Source: Welwitschia mirabilis
Taxonomy: Eukaryota; Gnetophyta; Gnetopsida; Welwitschiales
DNA length: 64,000 nt
Direction of reading: 5' to 3'
NCBI GenBank assembly: GCA_051453625.1
Contig: JBOZIK010000001.1
Location: forward strand, 268,444,851 to 268,508,850
In this document: in pieces, positions 22,550-34,617 of the stretch
How the letters are laid out: each line of letters opens with the position of its first letter
How positions within the stretch are numbered: position 1 is the stretch's first letter
The notes under the pieces: generated by a model
What the model was told of the DNA's origin: nothing
Database searches by the model: none
What the model saw: only the letters and a program-made list of their open reading frames with translations
Program-made: the position numbers and the translations under genes

Positions 22550-24178
22550 GTAATTTCTTAATTTTAGTACATATATTTTTCAATCTAACAAATCCTTTAG
22601 AAATTAATTACTACCTTTTTTGAAGATTTATACATGTGTCATCTTCACTTTTTGATTCATACTCTTCACCTATCTCATCATTTTTCTCTTGATTATGTAC
22701 AAAATCCATGTATAAAGGATGAGATTTCTCATTATTAAATGTTTTTACTTTTATTTCTACTTCATCATCATTCCATCCTATGAAGAAAGATCTCTTTTTC
22801 TTTTGCTTCCTCTTTTTCCAAGACTAGATGTCCTCTTCCTCCACATACCTAACATTCTAATTTGAAAACATTAAGTTTAGAAGAAAAAGAAGNNNNNNNN
22901 NNNNNNNNNNNNNNNNNNNNNNNNNNNNNNNNNNNNNNNNNNNNNNNNNNNNNNNNNNNNNNNNNNNNNNNNNNNNNNNNNNNNNNNNNNNNNNNNNNNN
23001 NNNNNNNNNNNNNNNNNNNNNNNNNNNNNNNNNNNNNNNNNNNNNNNNNNNNNNNNNNNNNNNNNNNNNNNNNNNNNNNNNNNNNNNNNNNNNNNNNNNN
23101 NNNNNNNNNNNNNNNNNNNNNNNNNNNNNNNNNNNNNNNNNNNNNNNNNNNNNNNNNNNNNNNNNNNNNNNNNNNNNNNNNNNNNNNNNNNNNNNNNNNN
23201 NNNNNNNNNNNNNNNNNNNNNNNNNNNNNNNNNNNNNNNNNNNNNNNNNNNNNNNNNNNNNNNNNNNNNNNNNNNNNNNNNNNNNNNNNNNNNNNNNNNN
23301 NNNNNNNNNNNNNNNNNNNNNNNNNNNNNNNNNNNNNNNNNNNNNNNNNNNNNNNNNNNNNNNNNNNNNNNNNNNNNNNNNNNNNNNNNNNNNNNNNNNN
23401 NNNNNNNNNNNNNNNNNNNNNNNNNNNNNNNNNNNNNNNNNNNNNNNNNNNNNNNNNNNNNNNNNNNNNNNNNNNNNNNNNNNNNNNNNNNNNNNNNNNN
23501 NNNNNNNNNNNNNNNNNTCTTTTGAAACACCATCTTGTATGATATTCATTTCATATTATGTTAGAACACATTTTAGCTCTCCTATATTCATTGAGTTAAA
23601 ATCTATTAACTCTTCCATGGCTATAGTCTTAGGCATTTATTTAGGGGTTAAAGATTTAAAAAAATTTTGTATTTACCTTGGATCTGCGAGACATTCACCA
23701 ATATCATGGATTGTGTTTAAAATATTAGATACTCTTGTGAAGTACTTGTGAACTCTTTCTTCATTACTCATCTTGATATTTTTTAACTAACTCATTCATA
23801 TAAAAAGCTTTAATTGTTTCATAATATAAATACCTTCATATGTTCCAACTATAGCATTCTAAATTTCTTCTTCTATTTTGTAACCTGCTATTCTATTAAA
23901 CTCCTCTATTATTAAAGATGAATAAAGTTCACTTTTAGCTTTAGAATCATACATAGAAGTTGCTTTCTCATTGTCTTCCCAATCTTTTCTTCACTTGATC
24001 TATGTGATGGTGTTACTTGGAACATCTATTATGGTTTTCATAGGATTTGTATATCCTTTTTCTATGCTTTTTCTTATGTAAAGTGAAAAATACTATAAGT
24101 AACCCACATCATCATCTTCCAATAGGCATAGTTTGTTCCATCGAAGAGTGAAGTTCTAATGGGTGGCATCCCTCTCAT
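22550..24178 (-). pseudogene. Sirevirus gag remnant
   Basis: Start codon on the minus strand at 24178, about 30 bp after the PBS: MRGMPPIRTSLFDGTNYAYW matches the N-terminal FDGTNY-x-W signature of Sirevirus gag. Further on, DWEDNEKATSMYDSKAKSEL and IIEEFNRIAGYK (about 23990-23880), and SNEERVHKYFTRVSNILNTI (about 23770-23710), match the capsid core. A gap of 625 N removes the middle. The end around 22840-22620 is basic then acidic (KKKRSFFIGWNDDEVEIKV), as in this group. No CCHC knuckle is readable. Several stops are present, so no product is expected. Confidence 0.85.
22893..23517. other. Assembly gap, 625 N
   Basis: Inside Sirevirus gag. Open frames spanning it are artefacts of N translation. 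Confidence 0.95.
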
Positions 24179-24217
24179 AGTTCACTCAAGAAAGTTACTC
24201 CTTTTTGTAAGTACCCA

Positions 24218-24229
24218 CTCTAATACTAA
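24218..24229 (-). promoter_or_regulatory. Sirevirus primer-binding site (tRNA-iMet type)
   Basis: Minus strand ttagtattagag followed by tgggtac, against the canonical ttggtatcagag with (c)gggtac. It lies directly inside the 5' LTR. Confidence 0.8.
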
Positions 24230-24436
24230 TTAAGGATAATTGAAATTAGAGGGGAGGGATAAATGAGTTCTACCAAATCAATAATTTCACTAATAATAGA
24301 ATGAAAAATAGTACAATAAACACCTTATCGAGATAACAGAGTTCCCTAACCTAGGTATGTTTACCCACAAAGGATAGTCTCCTCTCACACCTCTAAATAT
24401 GCATCCTACAAAGAGTAGTAATTTGTTCTCACCAGT

Positions 24437-24446
24437 NNNNNNNNNN
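24437..24446. other. Short assembly gap, 10 N
   Basis: Inside the Sirevirus 5' LTR; the 3' LTR suggests only a few bases are missing. Confidence 0.9.
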
Positions 24447-24475
24447 TAAGATTATCCTCATAAGGTATCACTTTA

Positions 24476-24733
24476 TTCCCCTTAGGAAAATCAATAATGT
24501 GCTTACAAGAATAACCACAAAGTGAGATGCTCCTTATAAGGTAATAAATGCTTCCCTTAAGGGAAATAACAATGTGTTCATATGCACAACCACAAAACGA
24601 GATGTTCCTCGCAAGGTAGAAAATTCTTCTCCTTAGGGAAATACAATAAGAATGTGAGATGCTTCTTACAAGATAACAAGCTTTTTCCCTTATAAAAATA
24701 CAACAACATAAGGACTTACATGCATAACCTTAA
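24476..24733. repeat. Degenerate tandem repeats inside Sirevirus LTR
   Basis: Second copy of the array described at 15487-15745: units of about 75 bp built on gagatgctcct and cttagggaaatacaata-like words. Confidence 0.7.
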
Positions 24734-25796
24734 TGCATACCCATACAAGGATTGCCTTACAATGAGTTTGATAATACAATAATTGACTTTATAGTAGTAT
24801 TTAAGAATAAGATAGTACAATAATATAAGTTCTAATAAATAAATACAATAATAATATTAAAAGATATAGCTTTGATGATAAGCTTGAGTTCCTTGATGTT
24901 GTTGTCAAATGATGCAGCAATGTATGATACAGGAATGAAAGATATAGGCACTAAAGTTTCTTGAAAATAATAGCTTTTGATCCTTCATGAGTAGTTTTAG
25001 TCACTCATACATTTATTTCCTTATCTATATTCGATGTTATGTGCTTTAAAAGTGTGATCATTATGTTCCTTAATGAATTTAATCTATTTTATCACATCAT
25101 GCCTTTATATTATTGTAGAGATGCTAGTTGTTTGACCTTGAATAGGAGTCATTTGAATTTTGTCACTATCATGCAATGTATAGGAGCATTTAAGCATCAA
25201 CAATTTATCTTTATTTTTATTTAATGTGAACCTTAATCTAATATGTCTTAAAATTTGTAAACATCTACTAATAGTTAGATGTCTTTACCTAGTAGACATC
25301 TTAATCCAAAGTGCCCAGAACTTCATAAAAATTGGATTGTATAATCTTTGGACCTCCTTGATTATGAATGCATGATGTGAATCTTGATAACTTATCTAGA
25401 AAGTAAAATATTCATTAAATAATAAAATTAATCTATAACCTATTCCAGTTTAGCATAGACATCTTCAAGCATGTAGATGTCTTTCATCATTATTAGATCT
25501 AACTTTTAGCATAGTTGTCTTCAATAAGATAGTCTTCTTTAACCTATGACTTGAAAGCTAGTACATCATAGATGTCTTCAAGCTATAGATGTCTCCACTA
25601 TAGACATCTACCATTGTGTAGACATCTTTAGTCAAATTATTTGGCAATTTTAATTCTAAGCTTTTTGTGAGGTATCGTCTTAAAGGTTTGACATCAACTT
25701 ATGCTTATCATGATCTAATTTTATTTTAAATGGCTTATCAACATAATGACATGAAATATTTAATAGGTGGAATCATCAAAACAATATTTACCAATA

Positions 25797-25801
25797 ATAG
25801 T
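25797..25801. repeat. Target-site duplication ATAGT, right
   Basis: Exact match to 15235-15239, directly after the LTR. Confidence 0.85.
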
Positions 25802-27738
25802 CAATTTCATGCTCTTACTAATCAATAAAAAGTAACTTTACCAAATAAATAAGTATTTAACTTAAAGGTTAAAATGGTATAAAAAGCTATGATTTATTCC
25901 ATAACCAACTAATAAGACATACTTTTATCCTTCTCACTTCTTAAAACACTATTAAAATGAAATAGTGATAATGTTATCCTATTGTTTTTTCTTTAATAAT
26001 ATTATATATGTATACTTTAGATGTATAATTTCTAAGATCCATGCTGCATCCTTTACCAAATTTGATAATGAATGAAATTTTTAAATAAAATAAAGAAAAA
26101 TTAAATTGAAACTTCAAAATCATTTTAAGTCCTCATCATGAAAAATAAAGATTAATTCTATAAAAATTCAAAGGTAATGATTTTATTTTACCTTTTTCCC
26201 TTTATGAAATTAAATTCTCCAATTATGAAGTATGATGATCATTTATTATTGAATTTCTTTACATCCTCCAAAGAAACTCTAGCATTTAGTAAGTTTATTT
26301 TAAATATTTTTAATTTTTTTCAATAAACTATGTTTTATTATTTGATATCACTCATTCTTATTATTTGATGCATCAATTTTCTATTAAATCCAACAAATGT
26401 TGTAATGGTGGTATTTTAAGTCTATTAAATCTCATGTTAATGCATTCTAAAACAAATTACAATAAACATTCTCATAAAAGTATCAGTTAGAAGAATATCA
26501 TATTTTCATAAAACATTCATCAAAGGTAAAATATAAATAATTTTAATGCAAGTGAAGTTCTAAAAACTTCACATGAAAAATAACTGTTAAATATAAAAGT
26601 TGTAGATAGGTTAGTTGTTATGTCAAAATACCCTAACTCTACAAGAATAACAAGAAATTATTTAATGAATTATATGAAAATTATAGGTACTTATTCATTA
26701 TTTATGACATAATAATATATTAGAAACATTTAATGGTAATCATCACCCATGATATTAATTGTAATAAACTAGCATAAAGATGAACTAATGAAAAAAGGGT
26801 AAGATAATAAATAAATCTAGCCATAACTTAATGAAGTAAGACAAAGATGAATGCTCATAGAAATTCAAAAAAATAAAACAAATATGAACTCTAATAGCAA
26901 CTTAGCAAAACATAGTCCTAGGTCACTCAGCTTGAAGGGAAGAGGGATTAAATCTCTTAAGAAAGGAATAAAGAAGTAAAAGATCATAATAAAGCATAAA
27001 TTATTATTAATGGGTTTTATGCCCAAATTGAGGAATTGCATCAAGCACAAGTTCCAATACAAGTAGATCATATTAAGCCTGAACCATCTAAGTAGAAACT
27101 TAAGTAACATAAAGAAGGTAGTAAAAAAAATCTAATAAAGTAACCAATTCAACCAAACTATCTAGTGAATAGCTATGGATGAAGTAAGTGAACTTTAAGA
27201 TATGATAAATTAGCTATCGAAACTAATAATTTACATTTGTTTATCCTATTTCATTGTATATGTTNNNNNNNNNNAAAATAATTTTAAAAAATTATGTAGA
27301 GTATTTGTATTTTAGTTATTCTATAATTTTATCTAAGGAGGAGATAAGAACTAACATGAAATAAAGACTTAATTTTTTAAATATATCATCTTCCGAAAAA
27401 AAAAAATTTACTAAAGAAATTATTTCCTAGTTTAAGATAAAATAAATTAAATCTTATGTATTAATATAAGACAAAGTAAGAAATATGGCTAGCCACTAAA
27501 ATAATACCTTAAAATGAAAAAGATATTTCAGAAACTAAGTGATGTAAGATGAAGCTAATAAGAAAAATAAGTTTTTAATTAGTTATGAATATATTAAACC
27601 TATTAAAGTAAATACAAATAAAAAAAGATAAACATAATAAAAAAAGAAGACAAATTAGAATATGAAGATGAGAAGAATGAATTTAAAAATAAAGATCAAA
27701 GTTTAATAGTATGAAACCAAGTTAAAATTCAAGGGGAA
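25802..27738. other. Right internal part of the short copia element
   Basis: AT-rich sequence that should continue the copia internal region. No gag or pol motif is readable. A plus-strand stretch at about 26890-26990 reads LAKHSPRSLSLKGRGIKSLK, basic and without known similarity; the minus-strand open frame at 26865-27110 overlaps it. A 10-N run is at 27265-27274. The last bases before the LTR are purine-rich (caagggga). Confidence 0.4.
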
Positions 27739-28182
27739 TACTAGAAAGTTAACATAATTAAAAAACTAATTATTGACTTAAATAACAAAACATGAAATAG
27801 CATGTTCCCTTTCATATCCAATAGATGCAACATTATAAACTAGTAGAACAAGATATAAAGATGAAAATCATTCATTAAAAATATATAGAAGTAGTAAAAA
27901 CATCAATATAAATCCAATGGATAACCAAACTATAAAGAAATACTAAGAGTTACATAATCCTAAGTTAAAGACTTAGGTAGGTGGTTCATAAAAGAATCAC
28001 CTATCTAAATATAAGCATGAAACATTATTTGTAATGATAATTTATTATTTTATTATATTGTTCATTATTAAACATTTTTTATAATAGAACTCTTATTTTC
28101 CTCTTTTTCTTTCTTATTCTTTACTATTAAAAATTAACTTAAATAGTATTCTCTATTTCACTTCTATGCACTCAATTTAAAA
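27739..28182 (+). repeat. Copia right (3') LTR
   Basis: Aligns with 14322-14798: tactagaaagttaacataat here against tattaacaagttaatataat there, then both give aaatatatagaag and atgaaacattattt-type words. The exact right end (28182) is inferred from the alignment. Chromovirus integrase sequence resumes after it. Confidence 0.65.
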
Positions 28183-28189
28183 TAGTAGA

Positions 28190-29530
28190 TAAGGTCTATG
28201 ATGCTCAAGAAGAGTTAAATTTCTATAACAAAATAAATGAATAAGGTTCTAACTCTTTTGAATTAAACTTGATGGATTGTTATACCTTCAAAATAGGCTA
28301 GTAATTCTATTAGAATCAAATTTCAAATCTCTTATCATAATAGATAATCATAATCATAAGTGTGTTATTCATCTAGAAAGTGTCTATAGAGTTATCCAAA
28401 TAAATAGTTTTTATGGCCTCATATGAAGAGAAACACAGTAAAATAGGTTAATCAGTGTTGTAAACGTCAATGAATGAGGATTAAAAATCATTATCTAATT
28501 TGAAAATCATTATTGATGTGAAGAAAATAGCATAATGTAATCATTGTAGTTGTAGACCTTCTTACCAAGATTGATCATTTAATTCTAATAAAAAGTAACT
28601 ATTAAATTAGAAAAGTAATTAAAATGTATATGCAAGTTATTGTTAGACTCTATAAAATTTTGTCTAAATTAATATTTCATTGAAATGTAAATTTTAAGTC
28701 ATATTGAAAAAGAACATTTTATAAATAATTAAAAATTGAGTTTAATATAAGCTTTGCATTCCCTTCCTAAACTAATGGATAAATAAGGAGAACCATTAAA
28801 ACATTAGAATATCTCCTAGAAATGTGTATTCTTAAATAAAAAGGCTATTGGAAAAATCATTTAGCACATGTAAAGTATTGTTATAATAATATATGTCACT
28901 AAAGGATTGACTATTATATTTTTACGTCACTTTATGATAGAAAATGAAGAATACTAGCATGATGGTTTAAGCTAGAATAATTATAGGTAATGTACAATGA
29001 TGCAATCCCTTTACTTTAATATTAGTTAGGTACATCTAAGAAAATATTAAGTGAGCTAAGAATGCAAAAATTAATTATGAAAATAACCAAATAAGAAAGT
29101 TGAATTTGAATTAGGAGATAAATATTTATCTCAAGATCCTTATCATGTAAAAAAGTGATGAGATTTTATTAGAAAAAGAGAAATAAAAGAAAAGAAAAAA
29201 AGTTATTTTCAAGGTGTACTAGAAATTTTTAAATTATTAATAATAGTAACCTAGTGGTTTATAGGTTGGAGTTTCCACTAGAATTAGAGGGAATACATAA
29301 CACGTTTCATGTATCCACATTTAAGAGATGCATTATAGACAATTAAGTAGGGGGATTAATTAAATTAAAGATAGATGATAGTTTAACTTGAGTAGAGAAA
29401 ACAACCAATATTATTAACAATAAAACCTTAAATTTAAGATTTAAAAATTTAAAAGTATAGGTGTTATTAAAAATTAGGATAATGCCAAAAAAAAGAGGAT
29501 ATTTTGTAAATAGACCACCAAACCCTCTAG
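28190..29530 (+). pseudogene. Chromovirus integrase remnant (Tekay-like)
   Basis: Continuation of the pol at 12880-14321 after the nested insertions. VIIVVVDLLTKIDHF near 28535 matches the integrase core start, normally around D-x-IWVIVDRLTKSAHF, with the catalytic aspartate in VVD retained. VKYCYNNI near 28870 matches the VEFAYNN motif. The C-terminal region reads YRLEFPLELEGIHNTFHVST near 29260-29320, followed by LIKLKIDDSL and MPKKRGYFVN-like residues, typical of Tekay/Del elements before their chromodomain. Stops are frequent. The second catalytic aspartate and the glutamate are not clearly readable. Confidence 0.8.
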
Positions 29531-31220
29531 TTACTTAACTTAATAAATAGTAAGATAGAAAACATGTTCTTTGAAGAAAATGTCTTCAATCCAAAATCTT
29601 ATCCTTTATCTTATTCTATTGTAAGATTTAAAAAACATTATTTAAAAATTTCCAAAACTTCTAAGTTGAAATATTATTTCTTATGCACTCATGTTATTCA
29701 TTCTTGTAGGGTGGAGTTTAGTATGTTTTACATTTTATGGCATGGTATGTAGGGTATGTACATGCACTATTTTGCATTAGTGAACTTTCATCAATGTTAA
29801 CAAATCATTTGATTTAAGTCATATTATGTTTATTTGTATTTATTATGGTTTATGGTTCGTCAATATTATAGTATTCATGATTTCTTCTTTAATCTAACCA
29901 TTGTTATGTATGGTTTTAGAATTACTTGGTTATAAAATGTAATTAAAATTTAAGTATATTATGACTTAACAATAAAAGTTCATAGATTTAGAACTTAGTA
30001 TGAACTTGATTAACTATTAGTTATTTTATCAACTATTAGTTTGATACATATCTTTTAATTTTTCATTATAGAATTAGAAAGTAATAAATAAGGAATAAAG
30101 GGGATAAGGGTAGGCTATTATTATTAAAAACCATTGATTTTATATGTAGTTATATTATAATATAAAAATGATAATTGAGAGGTGTGGTGTCTATAAGTTG
30201 ATAAAAGATGTGGTCTTATTAATTGAAAAATTTTCTAATGGTAAAGTGAAGACCCTCAAGCCTACTCTAATAGTATAGGTAACTAGTTTTATCATTCTTG
30301 AATTTGTAAGAAATGAATTCCTTTAGTTAGTTTCCTCAAGAAACCTCATTTTCATAAAATTACATGTTTTATGAATGCTTATGATTTCTCCTCTAAAGTG
30401 TAGGGATTTGATTTTGTATCACTAAAACCCTTGTTTTTGAAATATATATGTATTATAAATGAAAATTAATATTTTTCTGAAATGATGGGTAACTTTATAG
30501 TCTACATAAGTAGTTTTTAATGCTATAAATTAAGTGCATCAAATTACAAAAGATTACATCTAGTTGGTTTATTATAAAAATACTTGTTATAAATGTACAC
30601 TCATTATAGTTTCATTTGTGTTTCACTATGTCTTAATAATGTGACTCCAACATACAGTCATAATGAGTTGGATTTTATTATAGGAATTTGAATGTTAGTA
30701 TATTTCTTCAATTGGTAACAATTTGGAAGTGTAAAGAGGGGGTATTATAGAAGTTTTTACTATGCCTTAATGATTAGAGTTTAATAGTTTGTTTAACTAA
30801 TAGATTTTTACTGCATACCCTAATTAAGACAGGGTTAAGGATAAGAAACCTTATGGATAGTTACATCAATACTTAAACATAGAAACACCTAAGGTATGGC
30901 TATCACATCACTTAATAACCCAAAAATTAGAAACTAAAATTAAGAGTATTATACTATATTAGAAGGTAATTATAAAGTTTTTTCATGTTTACCTTCTTAC
31001 ACCACTCAAATATTTACTATTAATTCTTTGGTATCGTAACATTCTATATGTGTTTTAAAGGGGCTAAAATGGATATTAATAAATACCATTAACTCTATGA
31101 ACTATAACTAATATACTTTCATAGTTATTCTTATTAGTATATCACCAGTCTATCATGTATGTACTATTTTACTTCTTATTTTACTACTATTTCATATCTT
31201 TCATTATAAAATCAGGGTCT
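29531..31220 (+). other. Probable 3' UTR and LTR zone of the chromovirus
   Basis: No coding motif. Within it, gtaaagagggggtatta at about 30734-30750 looks like a polypurine tract and tttggtatcgtaaca at about 31030-31044 like an iMet PBS. Together they could bracket a short LTR of about 280 bp. Open frame 29564-29752 has no recognised similarity. Confidence 0.35.
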
Positions 31221-32003
31221 NNNNNNNNNNNNNNNNNNNNNNNNNNNNNNNNNNNNNNNNNNNNNNNNNNNNNNNNNNNNNNNNNNNNNNNNNNNNNNNN
31301 NNNNNNNNNNNNNNNNNNNNNNNNNNNNNNNNNNNNNNNNNNNNNNNNNNNNNNNNNNNNNNNNNNNNNNNNNNNNNNNNNNNNNNNNNNNNNNNNNNNN
31401 NNNNNNNNNNNNNNNNNNNNNNNNNNNNNNNNNNNNNNNNNNNNNNNNNNNNNNNNNNNNNNNNNNNNNNNNNNNNNNNNNNNNNNNNNNNNNNNNNNNN
31501 NNNNNNNNNNNNNNNNNNNNNNNNNNNNNNNNNNNNNNNNNNNNNNNNNNNNNNNNNNNNNNNNNNNNNNNNNNNNNNNNNNNNNNNNNNNNNNNNNNNN
31601 NNNNNNNNNNNNNNNNNNNNNNNNNNNNNNNNNNNNNNNNNNNNNNNNNNNNNNNNNNNNNNNNNNNNNNNNNNNNNNNNNNNNNNNNNNNNNNNNNNNN
31701 NNNNNNNNNNNNNNNNNNNNNNNNNNNNNNNNNNNNNNNNNNNNNNNNNNNNNNNNNNNNNNNNNNNNNNNNNNNNNNNNNNNNNNNNNNNNNNNNNNNN
31801 NNNNNNNNNNNNNNNNNNNNNNNNNNNNNNNNNNNNNNNNNNNNNNNNNNNNNNNNNNNNNNNNNNNNNNNNNNNNNNNNNNNNNNNNNNNNNNNNNNNN
31901 NNNNNNNNNNNNNNNNNNNNNNNNNNNNNNNNNNNNNNNNNNNNNNNNNNNNNNNNNNNNNNNNNNNNNNNNNNNNNNNNNNNNNNNNNNNNNNNNNNNN
32001 NNN
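31221..32003. other. Assembly gap, 783 N
   Basis: The longest gap. Nothing can be said about its content. Confidence 0.95.
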
Positions 32004-34604
32004 TACTATGCGTAATAAGTATTTACAAGTATAAGTTAGGTTTCAAGGTATTACATAGATCTAAACATATTGGGTTTTATTAGCCATAAGGTTAACTATC
32101 TCATAGGTTTTTAGGGTTAAAAATCCCTAGGTTTTATGAGTTATAAATCCCAAGTTTTAGTGCTTTTTAATGTTCTTTTAGTTTCATTTACTTTTTTCAA
32201 TGTTATTTTAGTATTTGCATACATCCTACATAATTTGCTTGCATTGTCCTTTATGGTTATCATGTGATGTACCTAATTAATTTATAGGTATTATAAAATA
32301 TAGGGAATTAATGATGGAGTAAGATGCAAGGATTAACAAGCAGGATGAATAACATAAGACTTCTTAGAGATTGGACTTTATGTGTGAAATCTAAGTTACA
32401 TCATCTTATTGATGGTAGTTTTCTCTAGAATATTACATTTTTTCTTGTTGACCTATTATTTTTGAAACATTTTAATAGTTTTACTATTATATAGGTGTTG
32501 TAAGCCATCATAACTCTATTGTAGTTCACTTTATATAAGAAGTTTACTTACTGATACAGTTAAAAGCTGCATTCCACATTAGTTGACTAGGCACTACTTA
32601 TGTATAACTATTAAATGTTAACTCTATGATGGAATTTTTACTAAGATAGTATCATAATAAATTCTTTTATAAAATGTAATATGTACTAATTTATGATTTC
32701 CATTCAAATGAATAAGTCTTTTTCATTTCTAGAAGGTAATGTTAATTTATAGTACTTTTGATTTGTTTTACTAATGTCCAATAAATTTTGGTTAAAATAA
32801 ATGACATTATTTATCTAAATAATAAAAATAGATTTTTCATCTAGTGAAACTATCATAATTTTTTACCCTATGCTTTGCATGTATGTTGCTAATTAAAAGA
32901 CAGAGAGAACATGAAGAAGAAAGAGGGGAGAGAGAGAGAGAGGACGGGGGAATCTAGAAAAATGGACTTATAAATTATTAAAAATATTCAAAATGCTTAT
33001 AATATGTTTCTAGAAGAAAACATTTAAGGTCAAATATAATCAATTAAAACTGATAGAAGCAAATCATTTAGATGAGATGTGCAAAATTATGATCAACCTT
33101 GCCTTGATCAATAATATTAAGAAAATTAGAAAAAGTAATAAAAAATGGGTTAGGCATTTAGAAAGTACTTGAAACATAACACAATATAGGATTTAATTTT
33201 ATAAAACACATTAATAATGATAGAAAAATAAACTATGCAAATAAAAAAAAGGAGAGAGAAAAAAAGATTTTACACTTCAAAAAAAATTGAAATTAAAATA
33301 ACAATTTTGATTGTAAATGGGAAAGAAAGGGGTTTTAAAAGATGAATTTAGATTTTCATTAATTTAACATGAAATTTCCAAACTTATAAAAGGAATCTAC
33401 TGACAAAATTTTATAACCAGAAAGATTTGTGATTAAAACAAGAACTTAAATCTCCTAGTCTACTTTAATCTTAAGAAGAGAAGAAAGAAAAGAGAAGAGG
33501 CAATTCAAAAATGGATAATTTTTATTTCAAAAATAAATAAATCACTTATCTACAAGCCAAACTACTAATATTGAAAAGGATAAAATAGAAATTCATTATT
33601 TAAGAAGGAAGGTGGAATCATGAGAAAATATATTAAAAGAAATGAGAAGAGTGAAGGAAATAAGAGAGAATGAGAATAAAACACATGATTTTTTGAATAT
33701 AGAGTAACAAACCATGAAAAATTATAGTATTTTATAATAGGTACTAAATTCACAATAATATAATTATTGCTAATTATGTAATGTTATATAAGAAATCTAA
33801 TCAAACTAAAATAAAAGAATGATGAAAAAGCCTAAATCAAGTAAACAAACGCATACAAACATAAGGGAAAAGAACAATTACTAGTTTTAAATCAAATAAA
33901 ATTTCATTTCATTAGTCTTCAATCTAAATTATTACAAGACCTAATGCCTTCTTCTCCTCTTGCATCACCCATTCACATGTACATCACCACCCCTCTAATG
34001 CCCTTATGATCGATGAAAATGGGAGAAATGAAGATGGAAAATGGAAGTTTAGATGATGTAAGTGGCTAAAAATGGATGTGTATGATAGTAAAATATGAGA
34101 GTCAAGACTTTAGAAGGCTTCAAAACTCATATATAGAGAAGATCAACTTGGAAATAAAGAAATAAGAGAGAAAAGTGATAGAAAATCTCCTTCCCATGCT
34201 TGAGAATGGCTTGAATTCAACTTTAGAGAATTAAAATGGCATAAATTTAATATAGTAACATTATGATTTGAGTTAGGAAATTGAAAGGGAAGTCTTTATA
34301 TGTAAAATTTGATTGGTTTAAGGCTAAGGAGTTATCATAACCATTAAATTTCCATATTAATTCATGCTTGATATGGAAAAACTATTTAATGGAACTATAG
34401 TACCATTTTACTTATGAAAATGGCATTGAAATATCATAGACAATTTGAGAAATAACTACCTCATCTTCCAAAAAATAAATAAACTCAATTTTATCTCTTT
34501 CAGCTAATTTTACATAGAAACATCAAATTGACTAAAAAATGAATTAGAAATCAACAAATTATGGCTTCTACAATGTAAATTTCTAAGGTATTGGTGTTTT
34601 AAAA
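32004..34604 (-). other. Degraded repeat, perhaps leader of a minus-strand chromovirus
   Basis: No readable protein domain. The position below the minus-strand PBS at 34605 suggests a 5' leader and gag zone, but gag is not recognisable. A short (GA)n tract lies at 32929-32942. Confidence 0.3.
32929..32942. repeat. (GA)n microsatellite
   Basis: About seven GA units within a purine-rich stretch. Confidence 0.85.
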
Positions 34605-34617
34605 GGCTCTGATCAAA
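34605..34617 (-). promoter_or_regulatory. Possible chromovirus primer-binding site
   Basis: Minus strand tttgatcagagcc against TTTGGTATCAGAGCC, identical except for loss of GT. It suggests a minus-strand LTR just to the right. Confidence 0.45.

Larger units (their letters stand above)
15240..25796 (-). mobile_element. Sirevirus-type Ty1/copia, full-length ends but RT deleted
   Basis: Minus-strand element of 10,557 bp with paired LTRs (24231-25796 as 5', 15240-16938 as 3'), an iMet PBS, gag, protease/GAG-pre-integrase, an env-like 3' region and a polypurine tract, bounded by ATAGT duplications. The LTR starts TGTTGG on the minus strand, typical of Sireviruses. RT, RNase H and nearly all of integrase are absent between about 21440 and 20060, so the copy was deleted after or before insertion. 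A family-1-type LTR lies between its env-like part and 3' LTR. Confidence 0.9.
24231..25796 (-). repeat. Sirevirus 5' LTR
   Basis: Plus-strand ends taaggataattgaaat and tatttaccaata; pairs with 15240-16938. Contains a 10-N run (24437-24446), the tandem array at 24476-24733, and about eight agacatct/agatgtct words between 25290 and 25640. Confidence 0.9.
14322..28182 (+). mobile_element. Short copia element, split by a Sirevirus
   Basis: Plus-strand LTRs at 14322-14798 and 27739-28182 share sequence throughout and enclose 440 bp on the left and 1937 bp on the right of the inserted Sirevirus. An iMet-type PBS follows the left LTR at 14801 and a purine tract (caagggga) precedes the right LTR at 27730. 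The internal part, about 2.4 kb, is too short for a full copia pol, and I recognise no pol domain in it, so it was probably non-autonomous or deleted. It sits between RNase H and integrase of the chromovirus. A clear target duplication was not found. Confidence 0.65.
11552..29530 (+). mobile_element. Tekay/Del-like chromovirus, interrupted by nested elements
   Basis: Plus-strand Ty3/gypsy element with gag, protease, RT and RNase H at 11552-14321 and integrase at 28190-29530. The two parts are collinear and are separated by a copia element (14322-28182) that contains a Sirevirus. Joining them explains why RNase H ends without integrase on the left and integrase starts without RNase H on the right. 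The integrase C-terminus (EFPLELEGIHNTFHVS) is of the Tekay/Del chromovirus kind. Its own LTR ends are not resolved. Confidence 0.75.
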
